NCBI GenBank assembly: GCA_038327995.1
Contig: JBBQLP010000008.1
Coordinates: forward strand, 10,624 to 74,623
Direction of reading: 5' to 3'
Length of the DNA: 64,000 bases
Origin: CAIOYC01 sp038327995
GTDB taxonomy: Bacteria; Pseudomonadota; Alphaproteobacteria; Caulobacterales; Caulobacteraceae
The stretch's first letter is position 1, and every line of letters begins with the position of its first letter. The translations under genes and the position numbers were made by a program. Below, one piece after another: positions 36,501-45,900 of the stretch. Below the pieces are notes generated by a model, which did no database searches, was not told where the DNA came from, and saw nothing but the letters and a program-made list of their open reading frames with translations.

Positions 36501-37084
36501 GGCCGAAGCTCCGGCCAACGCGCCAGATCTTCTGGACGGTCGAGATCGGCCAGCACCTCGAGGATCACGGGCTGGAAGCCATTTTCTTCCAATCGTTCCA
36601 GGGTGATCCTGCAGACTGCATCGGTGCTCCAGGGCATGGAGTTAAACAGGTAAGGCGCTGGGACACTAAGGCCCAGAAGCCAATATCCGCCATCCTCCGC
36701 CGGGCCAACCACAGCCGGATGCGTGCGCAACGCCTCCACTGCCGCGTGCAGGTGATCAGGCTTTAAATCCGGCGCATCCGATCCGAGGAGGATGACCGGC
36801 CCCGCCAAAGCGGCTCGCGCCAACCGATCCCCGAGGTCGCCGTCGCCCTGATCGACAAAATCCATATTCGCGCCCAGCCAGTTGGCGAAGGCGGCGGGCG
36901 CGGCGCCTGTCGTGCGCACTTCCACCCTGAGCCCCGCCTGCCTGATCGTCTCGATGGTCCGCTCGGTCAGTCGGCGATGAACCATTGCCGCGCCCGCCGC
37001 GCCGATGGAGGGTATCAGCCTCGTCTTTGCGCGACCGGGCTCCGGCCAGCGAGTGAACATAACGATACGCGGCTGACGGGGCAT
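36497..37084 (-). CDS. DUF2064 / TIGR04282-type transferase (rSAM/selenodomain-associated transferase 1)
   Basis: 195 aa nucleotidyltransferase-like GT-A fold: RIVMFTRWPEPGRAKTRLIP (the PGRAKTRL motif), ILLGSDAPDLKPDHL, GPAEDGGYWLLGL and DLDRPEDLARW are the family blocks. By analogy it may transfer a nucleotide or sugar phosphate to make the donor for the coupled glycosyltransferase. The two genes overlap by four bases (GTGA). Cytosolic. The biochemical role in the family is not established for this bacterium. Confidence 0.87.
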   Translation of the reverse strand: MPRQPRIVMFTRWPEPGRAKTRLIPSIGAAGAAMVHRRLTERTIETIRQAGLRVEVRTTGAAPAAFANWLGANMDFVDQGDGDLGDRLARAALAGPVILLGSDAPDLKPDHLHAAVEALRTHPAVVGPAEDGGYWLLGLSVPAPYLFNSMPWSTDAVCRITLERLEENGFQPVILEVLADLDRPEDLARWPELRP

Positions 37085-37219
37085 GGCAGGGATACTACGA
37101 CACGTGATCTGGCGCGCGAAGCCTCGAGCATTGTGGGCCTGAGCGGCGATCTCTATCCGCGATGGAGCTAAGCCATTCCTGGCGAGGCGTTGGCTTCGCC
37201 CAAAACCCGTGGATAGACC

Positions 37220-37663
37220 TTACGGCGCCCCGCTCTCACCCTTCACCCGTGTCCAGACCTGGGTCTGGCAGAGCGGATAAAAGATGCAGCCTCGCAATTT
37301 CAGGGTGTTGGGTCCGGCAAGGCTGATCGTGCCGCTGTACGTGCCCCCATCGGTAGGGTTGTAAGCCTTGCCGCCCTTCCACTCGACCGGCCCGCCAGCA
37401 AAGCCTGTCAATATAGACATACCCTTGGCCAGCCGTGATCGCAGAGCCGGAGTTTGGTTGTGCTCGTCGGTGATGTCGGGCTTCGCCTTGATGTGGTCCG
37501 AAGTGACCAACACGCCACATTCCTTGTCTCCACACGGTCCGATCCGCACGACGCCGTGGTCGTCACGCGTCGACCACGCGCCTTCGATCGGCGACTGGGC
37601 AGATGCGGCGCTGCCCCACGCAAAAACAGCAAGGGAAGCGATGGCGGCCAAGGGGATGTTCAT
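37220..37663 (-). CDS. Exported DUF2147 protein, 147 aa
   Basis: A signal peptide is evident (IPLAAIASLAVFAWGSAASAQ). The mature part matches DUF2147: IEGAWSTRDDHGVVRIGPCG, DKECGVLV, GGTYSGTISLAG and LKLRGCIFYPLCQTQVWTR, a small secreted beta-barrel-like domain. The family is widespread in alphaproteobacteria with no assigned function. ATG 37663 is set by the GGGAGGGG ribosome site; 37711 is rejected. Confidence 0.82.
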   Translation of the reverse strand: MNIPLAAIASLAVFAWGSAASAQSPIEGAWSTRDDHGVVRIGPCGDKECGVLVTSDHIKAKPDITDEHNQTPALRSRLAKGMSILTGFAGGPVEWKGGKAYNPTDGGTYSGTISLAGPNTLKLRGCIFYPLCQTQVWTRVKGESGAP

Positions 37664-37912
37664 TCGCTCCGAACCCCTCCCGCTCGTTTCCGTTCCAATG
37701 GGTATTGCCAAGAGTTTTCCGGAACGCAGTTCATCGACGGCGGCGCTGAGGCCGGAGCGGCGGAGATAGTCGGCTCGGTACAGTTGGTCTGATAGCGCCC
37801 CCTTGTGAACTGAGTTGAGCCACTGGAACGGCAGCGTCTGATCTTCGCGGGCGGCGCCGATAGCGCTATGCTAGCGCGGACGGCCAATAAAGGCAGTCGA
37901 CGGGAGCACGCG

Positions 37913-38464
37913 ATGTCGCCATTGGTCCGAATAGCGCTTTTTTGCGGTTTGGGTTCCGCCGTGGTTTTGAGCCTCATGATGGCCGGCGCGAGTCGGGTGC
38001 CGCTCAAGGCTGATGCGCCAAAACCAGCCCTCTTGCAGGCGATATCAGCGTGCCGACGGCTGGTCGCGGATTCACCGCGCCTGATATGCTACGACAAGAC
38101 CGTAGCCGCCCTCGATGACGCCATGAGTCAGGGTCTTTTGAACGCATTTGACCGCGAGCAGGCGACTGCAGTACGGCGCGAAAGTTTCGGATTCCACCTT
38201 CCTACCCTGAGCCTCTTTACCAGCGGCCCAAAGGAGGATGAGGTCAACAGCGTGACGCTGACGCTTTCCGGCGCTCGTCAGAATGCTCGAGAGCAGTGGA
38301 TGTTAACCGTCGCTGACGGACCCGTATGGGTGCAAACCGACACCCGCCCGCTGTTTGGCGAACCGCACGCTGGTTCGCATCTGGAAGTCTCAAAAGGCGC
38401 ACTCGGCAGTTATTTCTGCACAATTGACCGCCGCGACACCTTCCGTTGCGCTAGGCAGCAGTAG
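37913..38464 (+). CDS. Hypothetical membrane-anchored or exported protein, 183 aa
   Basis: The N-terminus has one hydrophobic segment (VRIALFCGLGSAVVLSLMMAG). The segment AISACRRLVADSPRLICYDKTVAAL matches the CxxL...RLxCYD pattern found in many small proteobacterial periplasmic proteins, including VasI-type ones. The C-terminus (PVWVQTDTRPLFGEP, then KGALGSYFCTID) looks like a conserved beta-rich end with a surface-located motif. The ATG at 37913 starts the hydrophobic segment. Isolated gene; function unknown. Confidence 0.65.
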   Translation: MSPLVRIALFCGLGSAVVLSLMMAGASRVPLKADAPKPALLQAISACRRLVADSPRLICYDKTVAALDDAMSQGLLNAFDREQATAVRRESFGFHLPTLSLFTSGPKEDEVNSVTLTLSGARQNAREQWMLTVADGPVWVQTDTRPLFGEPHAGSHLEVSKGALGSYFCTIDRRDTFRCARQQ

Positions 38465-38582
38465 TCCTCAATCGTGGAGTGTTGCTGTTGAGGCGAGCCG
38501 TAAAGGCAAACGCAGGATAGCTGATTTGCCCTGCTGCGCTCAGAGGCTTAAGTAAGATCGCTTCAACTGCTTGAGTGTCGTG

Positions 38583-38861
38583 ATGCCCTTGATCGTCTCC
38601 TTGTTCGTCGCCGCTGGTTTGAGCGCCGCCTCGTCGACCGAACCTTACGTTCAACCACCCTCGGCTCCCGTTCCGGCTGCCGCCGCGACGCCAAATGTTT
38701 CTGATGGAGACGTCGTGGTGTGTAAGACGCGCGCCGTCACTGGCACGCGGTTCTCCACTCGGGAATGTAAAACCAAGACGGAGTGGGTCAATCTCACCCG
38801 TGAGGCGCGTGACTTCGTAGATCGGAGCACGCACAAGGGCTGCAATCCCAATGGCTGCTGA
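38583..38861 (+). CDS. Small exported cysteine-containing protein, 92 aa
   Basis: A signal peptide is seen in the first 18 residues (PLIVSLFVAAGLSAASS). After a Pro/Ala linker comes a Cys-containing domain VVCKTRAVTGTRFSTRECK with two further cysteines in the C-terminal GCNPNGC. The four Cys suggest two disulfides in the periplasm. ATG 38583 is used; TTG 38571 and GTG 38580 are alternatives. The ribosome site is weak. It ends 6 bp from the end of the convergent P4H gene. I do not recognise a family. Confidence 0.55.
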   Translation: MPLIVSLFVAAGLSAASSTEPYVQPPSAPVPAAAATPNVSDGDVVVCKTRAVTGTRFSTRECKTKTEWVNLTREARDFVDRSTHKGCNPNGC

Positions 38862-38867
38862 GCACAT

Positions 38868-39905
38868 CTATGCTGTGTAAGGGCGGTCGTGGATCCATTG
38901 CGATAAAAGCCACTTCTCTCCCCCCACTGGGGGAAGGCCCGCGTGAAGACTTCGCGGGTCCGGCTTGCCGAATGAATCAACATTGGCGAAGTATAACGCT
39001 CCCCCTTTTGCCGGTTTGGCCTTGAGATCCGCCCGGGGGAAGGCGGTCTCTCCGGCCTCAAATCCATCATTCAGGTAGAGCAGAAAGGTCACGATCCGGT
39101 CGCCCTGATAGGCGCCCGGATCGGAACGGTCAGAGCGCTGCAGATAGTCGACGTGTGGCTTCAACTCCTGCCCTGGTGCGTAATGGAGCATTTGGGGCGG
39201 CTCCATAGCATGGACGGGCAACTTGACCATGGTGCTGATCCGTTCGCGGACCAGCGCCAGTATGCAGTCGGCGTCTAGCACCCCGAAAGCGAAATCACTA
39301 TTCGTACGATTGGTGGTGTAGCTGGGTTCCGCCCCATACCCCTCCACCATCATCGCGGGTTTTAGCTTGTTTTGCGCGAGCTGGATCAGCCAATCGCACA
39401 TAATCGGCGAGAGGAAGCCTTCACAGAAACGTACACGAGGCGATTCGCAGATTGGCGAACGATCGGGAATGCGGAATAGAATATTCAGGTCTATCTGCGA
39501 GCGACGTTCAGCCCAGTTGCCGTCACCCGGGGCCAGTAGAATTAGTTGACCTTGCGCTGAACGCGATCCGCGCTCTGCCGCCCGCTGGAGATAGTCCAAC
39601 GCCAAGGGCCAGTTCTGCGGTGTCCATGCTCCAGATGCACAGAGTGTCGCCATGAGATTGGCGGCGTCGGACGAACCCTCATCGGAGAGCTTTTCCAGAA
39701 GGGTCACGCCCTCCGCCGCGCGCCTCCCACCCTGATCAAGCAACAGACCGTGCGCCGCATCGAGTGTTCCCTGCGGCTTTGGCGATTTGCGAGACGCGTG
39801 CGAGGTTAAGTTTGAGGTCAAGGTAATCCTAGGCTGGGAAGGCACTGTGGCCTCCAGCCTAGTGCCTGTTAGGGTAGGCGCAATGCTCAGCTCTGCCGCC
39901 TGCAT
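38868..39905 (-). CDS. Prolyl-4-hydroxylase-type 2OG-Fe(II) oxygenase with N-terminal Sel1/TPR repeats
   Basis: 345 aa. The N-terminal third has Sel1-like helical repeats (LLEKLSDEGSSDAANLMATL, LDYLQRAAERGSRSAQGQL). The C-terminal P4Hc domain carries the iron ligands HxD in LKPHVDYLQ and the distal His in SLHAGLPPVGGEKW, with the 2-oxoglutarate Lys following. The fold needs O2, Fe(II) and 2-oxoglutarate and would hydroxylate a protein or peptide. It is divergent from a TPR-sulfotransferase gene by about 110 bp and starts the modification cluster around the TonB receptor. The ATG has no clear ribosome site. Confidence 0.88.
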   Translation of the reverse strand: MQAAELSIAPTLTGTRLEATVPSQPRITLTSNLTSHASRKSPKPQGTLDAAHGLLLDQGGRRAAEGVTLLEKLSDEGSSDAANLMATLCASGAWTPQNWPLALDYLQRAAERGSRSAQGQLILLAPGDGNWAERRSQIDLNILFRIPDRSPICESPRVRFCEGFLSPIMCDWLIQLAQNKLKPAMMVEGYGAEPSYTTNRTNSDFAFGVLDADCILALVRERISTMVKLPVHAMEPPQMLHYAPGQELKPHVDYLQRSDRSDPGAYQGDRIVTFLLYLNDGFEAGETAFPRADLKAKPAKGGALYFANVDSFGKPDPRSLHAGLPPVGGEKWLLSQWIHDRPYTA

Positions 39906-40018
39906 CGCGCGCAGACGTTTTCAATAGCCACCAAACCCCTATGCTAGGTGCCACAATCGTCGAACCAGCCGACGAGCACTATGGTCCGACTGGTGCTGCC
40001 CATGAGAGACCCCCTTCG

Positions 40019-41671
40019 ATGACAACGGTAATCACTCCCAAAGCAAGGTTTGACGCCGTCAACCTTGCGCTCGAACGCCAGGATTTGGAGCGCGCTATCG
40101 CTGTCTCCCGCGAAGCGCTGCAAGCAGGAATCGGCCATCCGCTGTTTCTGAACCTTGTCGCTTTCGACCTTGAGCGCGGGGGACGTCTCGAAGAGGCGCT
40201 TTCCCTTTTGCGAGAGGCGCTGCAGCTCTCGCCTGGCGATGTCCTTATCCTGACAGCCATAGGCCGCACCCAGTCGCAGCAGGGGCGAGATGCGGACGCG
40301 CTCGTGACCTTTGACGCCGCCATTTCCGTCAAGGCTGACCATGCGCCAGCACATCATGGTCGTGGGCTGGCCCTGTCCCTGCTCGGTCGGATCGATGAGG
40401 CACGCAGCGCCCATCAACTCGGGGTGGATATTGCTCCTGGCTATCCTGATCCGCTGGGCGCCCTTGCGGACCTTTCCTTGCGAGAAAAAGATGCGGACCA
40501 AGCCCGTAGGTTCGCCGGGCTCGCGCTAACCCTTGAGCCGCATCAACCAGCGGCTGCGCTGGTCATGGCTAGCTTGGATGCCACTGCTGGATACCACGAA
40601 GACGCTATTGCGCGCGTGCAGCAGCTTTTGGCCACCCCACTCTCGCCGCTGCATGGCGCCGCTGCCGAACAGATGCTTGCCGAAGAGCTTGATCGCGCGG
40701 ATCGTCCGGTGGAAGCGTTTGAAGGATTTGTTCGGTCAAACCAGCTTGTTCGAAGCGTTTGCAGCGCGCTCTACGTACGCCCGGACGCGGAAACGGGACT
40801 GGCCCTTTGCAACCGGTTGAACACCGCATTCCAATTCGCAGCACCCGATGATTGGAATGCTGCGCCGGGCGGCGGCGCCCTGGGGGCCAGTAAAGCCCAT
40901 GTGTTTCTGGTGGGTTTCGTTCGCTCAGGGACCACGTTGCTGGAGCAAGTCCTGGCCAGCCATCCAGACGTGGTCGCGCTGGAAGAGCAGGCGACATTGC
41001 GCGCGATCAGCCCGCCCTTCTTCGGCGACGCGGACGGCCTGGAACGCCTACGCACTTTAAATCAGACTGAAGCAGAGCGTTTGAGGGCCGACTACTGGGC
41101 GCGGGTCCGCAGTTTTGGTGTGGAACCAGCAGGCAAGGTTTTCGTCGACAAGGCGCCGCTTTCTTCCTTGTGGCTCCCCATGGTCGCAAAGTTGTTTCCA
41201 GAGGCCAAGATTCTGCTCGCCGTCCGCGACCCGCGTGATGTAGTCGTCAGCACCTTCCGCCACCGCTTTTTGATCAATGCGTTGACCTGGCCTTTCACCG
41301 ATCTTGATGAAACGGCGCAATTCTATTCGGCAATGATGGAGTTGACCGCGCTCTATCGACGGATATTGCCCATTTCAGTGTACCAGCACCGCCACGAGGA
41401 CCTCGTATATACGTTTGATGAGGAGGTTACGCGGATTTGCGCCTTCCTTGGCTTAACGTGGGCGGACCAGATGCGCGATTTCGCGGAGACGGCGAAACGC
41501 CGCGACGTGCGTACACCAAGCGCCGACCAAGTGCGCCGGGGCCTTTATAGCGAAGGCGTTGGACGCTGGCGCCGCTACGGCGACGGGGTCAAGCCGATGC
41601 TGCCAATATTGAAACCTTGGGTAGAATATTTCGGCTATCCCGCCGATGACGCTATAGCTGCGGGGAACTGA
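40019..41671 (+). CDS. TPR-containing sulfotransferase 1, 550 aa
   Basis: Several TPR units occupy about residues 10-230 (LALERQDLERAIAVSREALQ, ALSLLREALQLSPGDVLIL). The C-terminal sulfotransferase domain has the PAPS 5'-phosphosulfate loop VGFVRSGTTLLEQVL and the 3'-phosphate region VRDPRDVVVSTFRHRF. Predicted reaction: transfer of sulfate from PAPS to a hydroxyl of a protein or carbohydrate. ATG 40019 is used; the open frame to 39941 is possible. Its 3' end overlaps that of the convergent beta-hydroxylase gene by 20 bp. It is a paralogue of the gene at 46283. Confidence 0.9.
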   Translation: MTTVITPKARFDAVNLALERQDLERAIAVSREALQAGIGHPLFLNLVAFDLERGGRLEEALSLLREALQLSPGDVLILTAIGRTQSQQGRDADALVTFDAAISVKADHAPAHHGRGLALSLLGRIDEARSAHQLGVDIAPGYPDPLGALADLSLREKDADQARRFAGLALTLEPHQPAAALVMASLDATAGYHEDAIARVQQLLATPLSPLHGAAAEQMLAEELDRADRPVEAFEGFVRSNQLVRSVCSALYVRPDAETGLALCNRLNTAFQFAAPDDWNAAPGGGALGASKAHVFLVGFVRSGTTLLEQVLASHPDVVALEEQATLRAISPPFFGDADGLERLRTLNQTEAERLRADYWARVRSFGVEPAGKVFVDKAPLSSLWLPMVAKLFPEAKILLAVRDPRDVVVSTFRHRFLINALTWPFTDLDETAQFYSAMMELTALYRRILPISVYQHRHEDLVYTFDEEVTRICAFLGLTWADQMRDFAETAKRRDVRTPSADQVRRGLYSEGVGRWRRYGDGVKPMLPILKPWVEYFGYPADDAIAAGN

Positions 41672-42842
41672 CTGATGTGGCGGCGCCATTGAATTCGTCC
41701 AAGGCGCCGCTGATCTCAGCGATCATCTCTTGTTCCCACTGCGACAGGCGCGGGTTCCAGACATCGAACAGAAGAATGATGCGCGGTTCGTTGCTGTCGT
41801 TCCATGCCTCGTGCTCGATGGTGTCGTCGAAGACCCAGGCCTCACCGTCTGTGTAGCTGCGCGTCTCATTGCCCACCCGGAAACGGCAGCCGTCAGGGAC
41901 GATCAGCGGCAGATGAACGACTAGTCGGGTGTTCGCCACCCCCGTGTGAGGGGGAATATGGGTATGGGGCGCCAAGGCCGAAAACATAGCCGCTGGCGAC
42001 CGGTTCGGAACGATAGGCTGCGGTAAGCTTTGCAGCAATTCATACGTCTTAGGGCAGCGCGCTATGTTTTTGGCGATTGGCGCGCCGTGTTCTCGAAGAT
42101 GAAACGCTCCCCATCGCGGCGAGCGGTTCAACTGCTTCCATTGATCCAACGGTATGCTATCTGAATAGTCGATATAGGGCGCAAAATCTGTGTCTGCTTT
42201 TCCCAGAACATTTAAGAGTTCTTGGTGAATGGTTTCGGTCTGAGATTCCAACTCGTGCAGCCAGGGAAACTCGTGCCGGTCCCAGAACTCAATCGCGGGG
42301 AGGCCCGGATAGAAATATCCCACTGGCTCTTGCCGATAATTCTTGCGTCGACCGAGTACAAAATCGACGAAGACGTTCACTCGACGGCTCTCTGACTCCC
42401 CCCCCCTCCCCCCGATGTGACTTTTCAAAACGTCAGACAATTCTTCTGAATAGGCTGTGTTCACCTCTCGCGCGTGGGCTACGGCCCTGCGAGTTGCTGC
42501 ATCTAAAGCGTGTTCCGGCGGGGCTTGCAGAAGTGCGGTGCCGTAGGCGGGACCGGCGTCGCGATGCCTCCCTGCCCGCTCCAGCAATGAGGCTCGCATC
42601 AGTAACGCCATAAAATCGCGTGGATCCTGGCCCAAGGCGCCATCCACCGCGATGAAGGCGCCATCGAGGTTCCCTGTCGCCCGTTGGCAAGCGGCGAGAT
42701 TCAGCCACGCAGAAACGTCGCCTGTGCTTTGATTAAGCCCGTCCTGCCAAAGCCTAGCGGCAAGCTGGAAGTCGCCTGCGCTCATGGCTCGGAGCGCTTC
42801 ATCGCGCCCCGGGGACCCCCGCGATCCACCAGCTTCAGGCAT
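41652..42842 (-). CDS. Aspartyl/asparaginyl beta-hydroxylase-type oxygenase with N-terminal TPR
   Basis: 396 aa from ATG 42842. TPR-like helices occupy about residues 15-120 (RDEALRAMSAGDFQLAARLW, AWLNLAACQRATGNLDGAF). The C-terminal Asp_Arg_Hydrox domain contains RLVVHLPLIVPDGCRF and DDTIEHEAWNDS, the two His iron ligands typical of AspH, which lacks the carboxylate ligand. Such enzymes hydroxylate Asp/Asn in proteins. The start lies beyond a strong intrinsic terminator of the upstream TonB receptor gene, so expression may depend on read-through or its own promoter. Confidence 0.88.
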   Translation of the reverse strand: MPEAGGSRGSPGRDEALRAMSAGDFQLAARLWQDGLNQSTGDVSAWLNLAACQRATGNLDGAFIAVDGALGQDPRDFMALLMRASLLERAGRHRDAGPAYGTALLQAPPEHALDAATRRAVAHAREVNTAYSEELSDVLKSHIGGRGGESESRRVNVFVDFVLGRRKNYRQEPVGYFYPGLPAIEFWDRHEFPWLHELESQTETIHQELLNVLGKADTDFAPYIDYSDSIPLDQWKQLNRSPRWGAFHLREHGAPIAKNIARCPKTYELLQSLPQPIVPNRSPAAMFSALAPHTHIPPHTGVANTRLVVHLPLIVPDGCRFRVGNETRSYTDGEAWVFDDTIEHEAWNDSNEPRIILLFDVWNPRLSQWEQEMIAEISGALDEFNGAATSVSSPQL

Positions 42843-42857
42843 CCAAAATCCCAAAAT

Positions 42858-42888
42858 GAAGGGCGGCGAACTGCGCTCGCCGCCCTTC
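42858..42888 (-). terminator. Intrinsic terminator after the TonB receptor gene
   Basis: Perfect 12-bp arms at 42858-42869 and 42877-42888 around a 7-base loop, 28 bp past the receptor stop. On the minus strand it is followed by two TTTT runs (ATTTTGGGATTTTGG). It sits within the 73-bp gap before the beta-hydroxylase ATG. Confidence 0.75.
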
Positions 42889-42915
42889 AGATAGCTTAGT
42901 CGAAAGACGTCAACT

Positions 42916-45900
42916 TTAGAAGTCGGCGGTGAGGCCGATGAAGAAAGTCCGTCCGAGGCTATCGTAGACGCCTGGATAGGTGTTGCCATTGCCGGTCGGA
43001 GGACCGGCTGCAGGCACAACGTTCGCGTCGACGATCGGGGCGTCCGTATCGAACACGTTAGTCACGCCAAAGCGCAGGTTCAGGTTGGGACGAACCCTCC
43101 AAGTGGCCGAAAGGTCGATGTAGTTGAAAGCGTGGATCCGCTCATCCGCCGTGTCGGTAATCCCGGAGGGATGGTTTGCGAGCAGATAGTTCCCCTTGGC
43201 AGCCCCGACCAGCGGTGCGCCGAACGGTGTGGAGCCTTGGTTGCCCTGGTTGGCGTCGAACTTCACAGCGCCGACATAACGCCAATCAAGCGACAGATTG
43301 AGCGGCAGGGTCGGCGGCGTGTAGGTGAAGCGAACTCGGCTCTTCCAGTGCGGGAGCGGTGTGCCGCAGATCGCGCCGTAAAGCCCTGCGCAATCGTAAG
43401 CCGGGCCGTTGGCGATGGGTTGAGTGGTAAATTTGCTGATATATGTGCCGACAAAGTTGATCGCCACGGAACCCCAATCCGGCAGGCTCCAGTCGTGCAG
43501 GTTGAAGCGGTAGGCGGCGGTAACGTCGTAGCCTTCGGTCTTGATAAATCCACCATTAATCGTCTGGTCAATGACATATCCGCTGTTGCCGTAAAGGATG
43601 CCAGAGGTCGCATCTCTCTGAACCAGCGTGCAGGCAGCGGTGATGCCATTGACGCATTCATTAAGAATGAGCTGCGGCGCCGGGGCCGAGATCACATTGT
43701 CCACTTCGATGTTGTAGTAGTCGATGCTGGCCGAGAATCCGTGCAGCCAATGCCAGGTCGGCGTGAAGACGACACCGAAGGTAAAGGTGTCGGCCTGTTC
43801 TGGCTTCAGGTTACGGTTGCCACTGACCAGACCCGAGCACTGGGCCGCAGGGCATTGGCCGAGGCCGGAGCCCGGGAACCGCGCCGCCAACGCCGCCGGC
43901 GTAGTGCCAAGCAGGGCTGCGGTCGTCGCGAACGAATTGATACAACCTTGCGTGTAGGTCGCCTGACCAGCGCAAGGATCGTTGGCCCCTACGTTCTGGA
44001 TTTGCTGCGACGTAAAGAGTTCGTTCACGTTCGGCGCGCGAACCGCACGGTTGTAACCGCCGCGCAGGCGGACATCACGGGTAATCGCCCAATCACCCTC
44101 AACCTTGTAGGCGTCGGTGGTGCCCGACGTGCTGTAGTCGGAGAACCGGTAGCCGAGATCCAGGTTCAGGCTCTTGATGAATGGCACGTCTTCGACTAGC
44201 GGAATGCGGGCTTCACCGAACAGTTCGTAGACATCGAAGGAGCCACTATTCGGCAGAACCGTCGCGCCTTGGCCCGATAGGTCGCCCGTCTGGTACTCGT
44301 TGTCCGTGTTGAAGGTGAGGCTCTCACTACGATACTCGGTGCCGAGCGCCAGGCTAATCCCCGAGTTGGCATAAGGGGACTTGAAGCCATATTGGCCGAT
44401 ATCACCGGTGACGGACACGCTGGCGATCTGTTCAGTCGTCTGACCCGACTGGAAGCCGGGCGTCACCACATAGGCGAGTTGCTGAGGGGTGAGTTTCCCA
44501 AACTGGAAGATGTTGAGCGGTACGCACAATGTAGATTCGGCTACGCACTTTCCAGTTGTCGGATCCACGATCAACGCGTTCTGAATCTTCCGGGAGGAGG
44601 CGTCGTTGTTGTAGTGCTCGTTGAAGATCGAGGTGCCATACTGAAGATAGGCGTCATAAGACCAGCCTTGGCCGAGTTCTCCGCGCGAGCCGATGTCGAT
44701 CTTGTAGTTGGTGTGACGCAGGTCGTCCTGACGGTTGAGGCCCGCAAACCGGAAACCAATCTGGGCGTTCACAATCGTTCCGGTGCCAGCCTGGGCGCCG
44801 CAGAGTTGAGCCTGCTGGCTGGCCGCCAACAGCGGGTTGTTGCAGTTGATCGAGTAGAAGCTTTGCTTGTTCGGCCCACCACCAGCGAACAGGCCGCTGG
44901 GGGCGATCTGGGCGACGGTGTGGTCATCAGCGAACAACAGGTCAGCATAGACGTCGGCGGCTGCGTTGACGCGATAGTGGGCGTTAAAGCCCGCCGTGTA
45001 GCGATCCTCAGGACGCTGGAAGTAGTTCGTCGGCGCGTAGTTGTAGGAAGGCACCGCGGCGGTCGTGAAAGTCGCTGTTCCGTTCGGGTTGACGTGGAAG
45101 CGCGTCCCGCCCAGCGAACCAGGATTGCGCGATCCGTCGTTCTGGAGTGTGAAGCGACCGAATTGTGAGTTGCTCGACCCTTGGCAGGCGTGACCGTTGT
45201 AGATGTATGAATCAGGGCCGCTTGTATTCGTCGCGCTGATTGAACACGAACTCACGTCATACTTGTCCTGCGTAATAGCCTGCAGGTTCCGATATGTAGC
45301 GTAGGCAGTGATGTTGCCCTTGTCGTCTGGGGAATTCACGCCGATGATCGCCGACACTTCGGTCGAGAGTGTATTGGAATAATTGGTCGGGGCCTTCAGA
45401 AAATTACTGATCCCCTGAACGCCCTGGATAGAGCGACCGGAATTCCCGTTGTTGTGTTGCACAATGCCATATTGCCCATCCAGCTCAACGCCCTGGAAGT
45501 TCTTCTTCAAGATGAAGTTGACCACCCCGGCCACGGCGTCGGCGCCGTAAACAGCGGATGCACCCCCGGTGACGACATCAACGCGCTCGACCAGAGCGGA
45601 CGGAATGTTGTTCAGGTCAGCAAAGGGCGTCTTCGGGTCGCCCGGCATAAGGCGCTTGCCGTCCACGAGCACAAGGGTGCGGGCGGGGCCAAGGTCACGC
45701 AAATCGACCGTAGCAGTTCCGCTGGCGCCGTTCGAGACGTTCGACTGCTGGCCCGCAGTGATCTGCGGCAACCCATTGAGCAGATTCTCGATGTTCGACG
45801 CGCCCTGAAGCTTGATTTCCTGATCGCTCACCACCGTCAGCGGGCTGACGGACGTCAGGTTGGGCGAGCGGATACGCGATCCGGTGACCGTCACTTCGGC

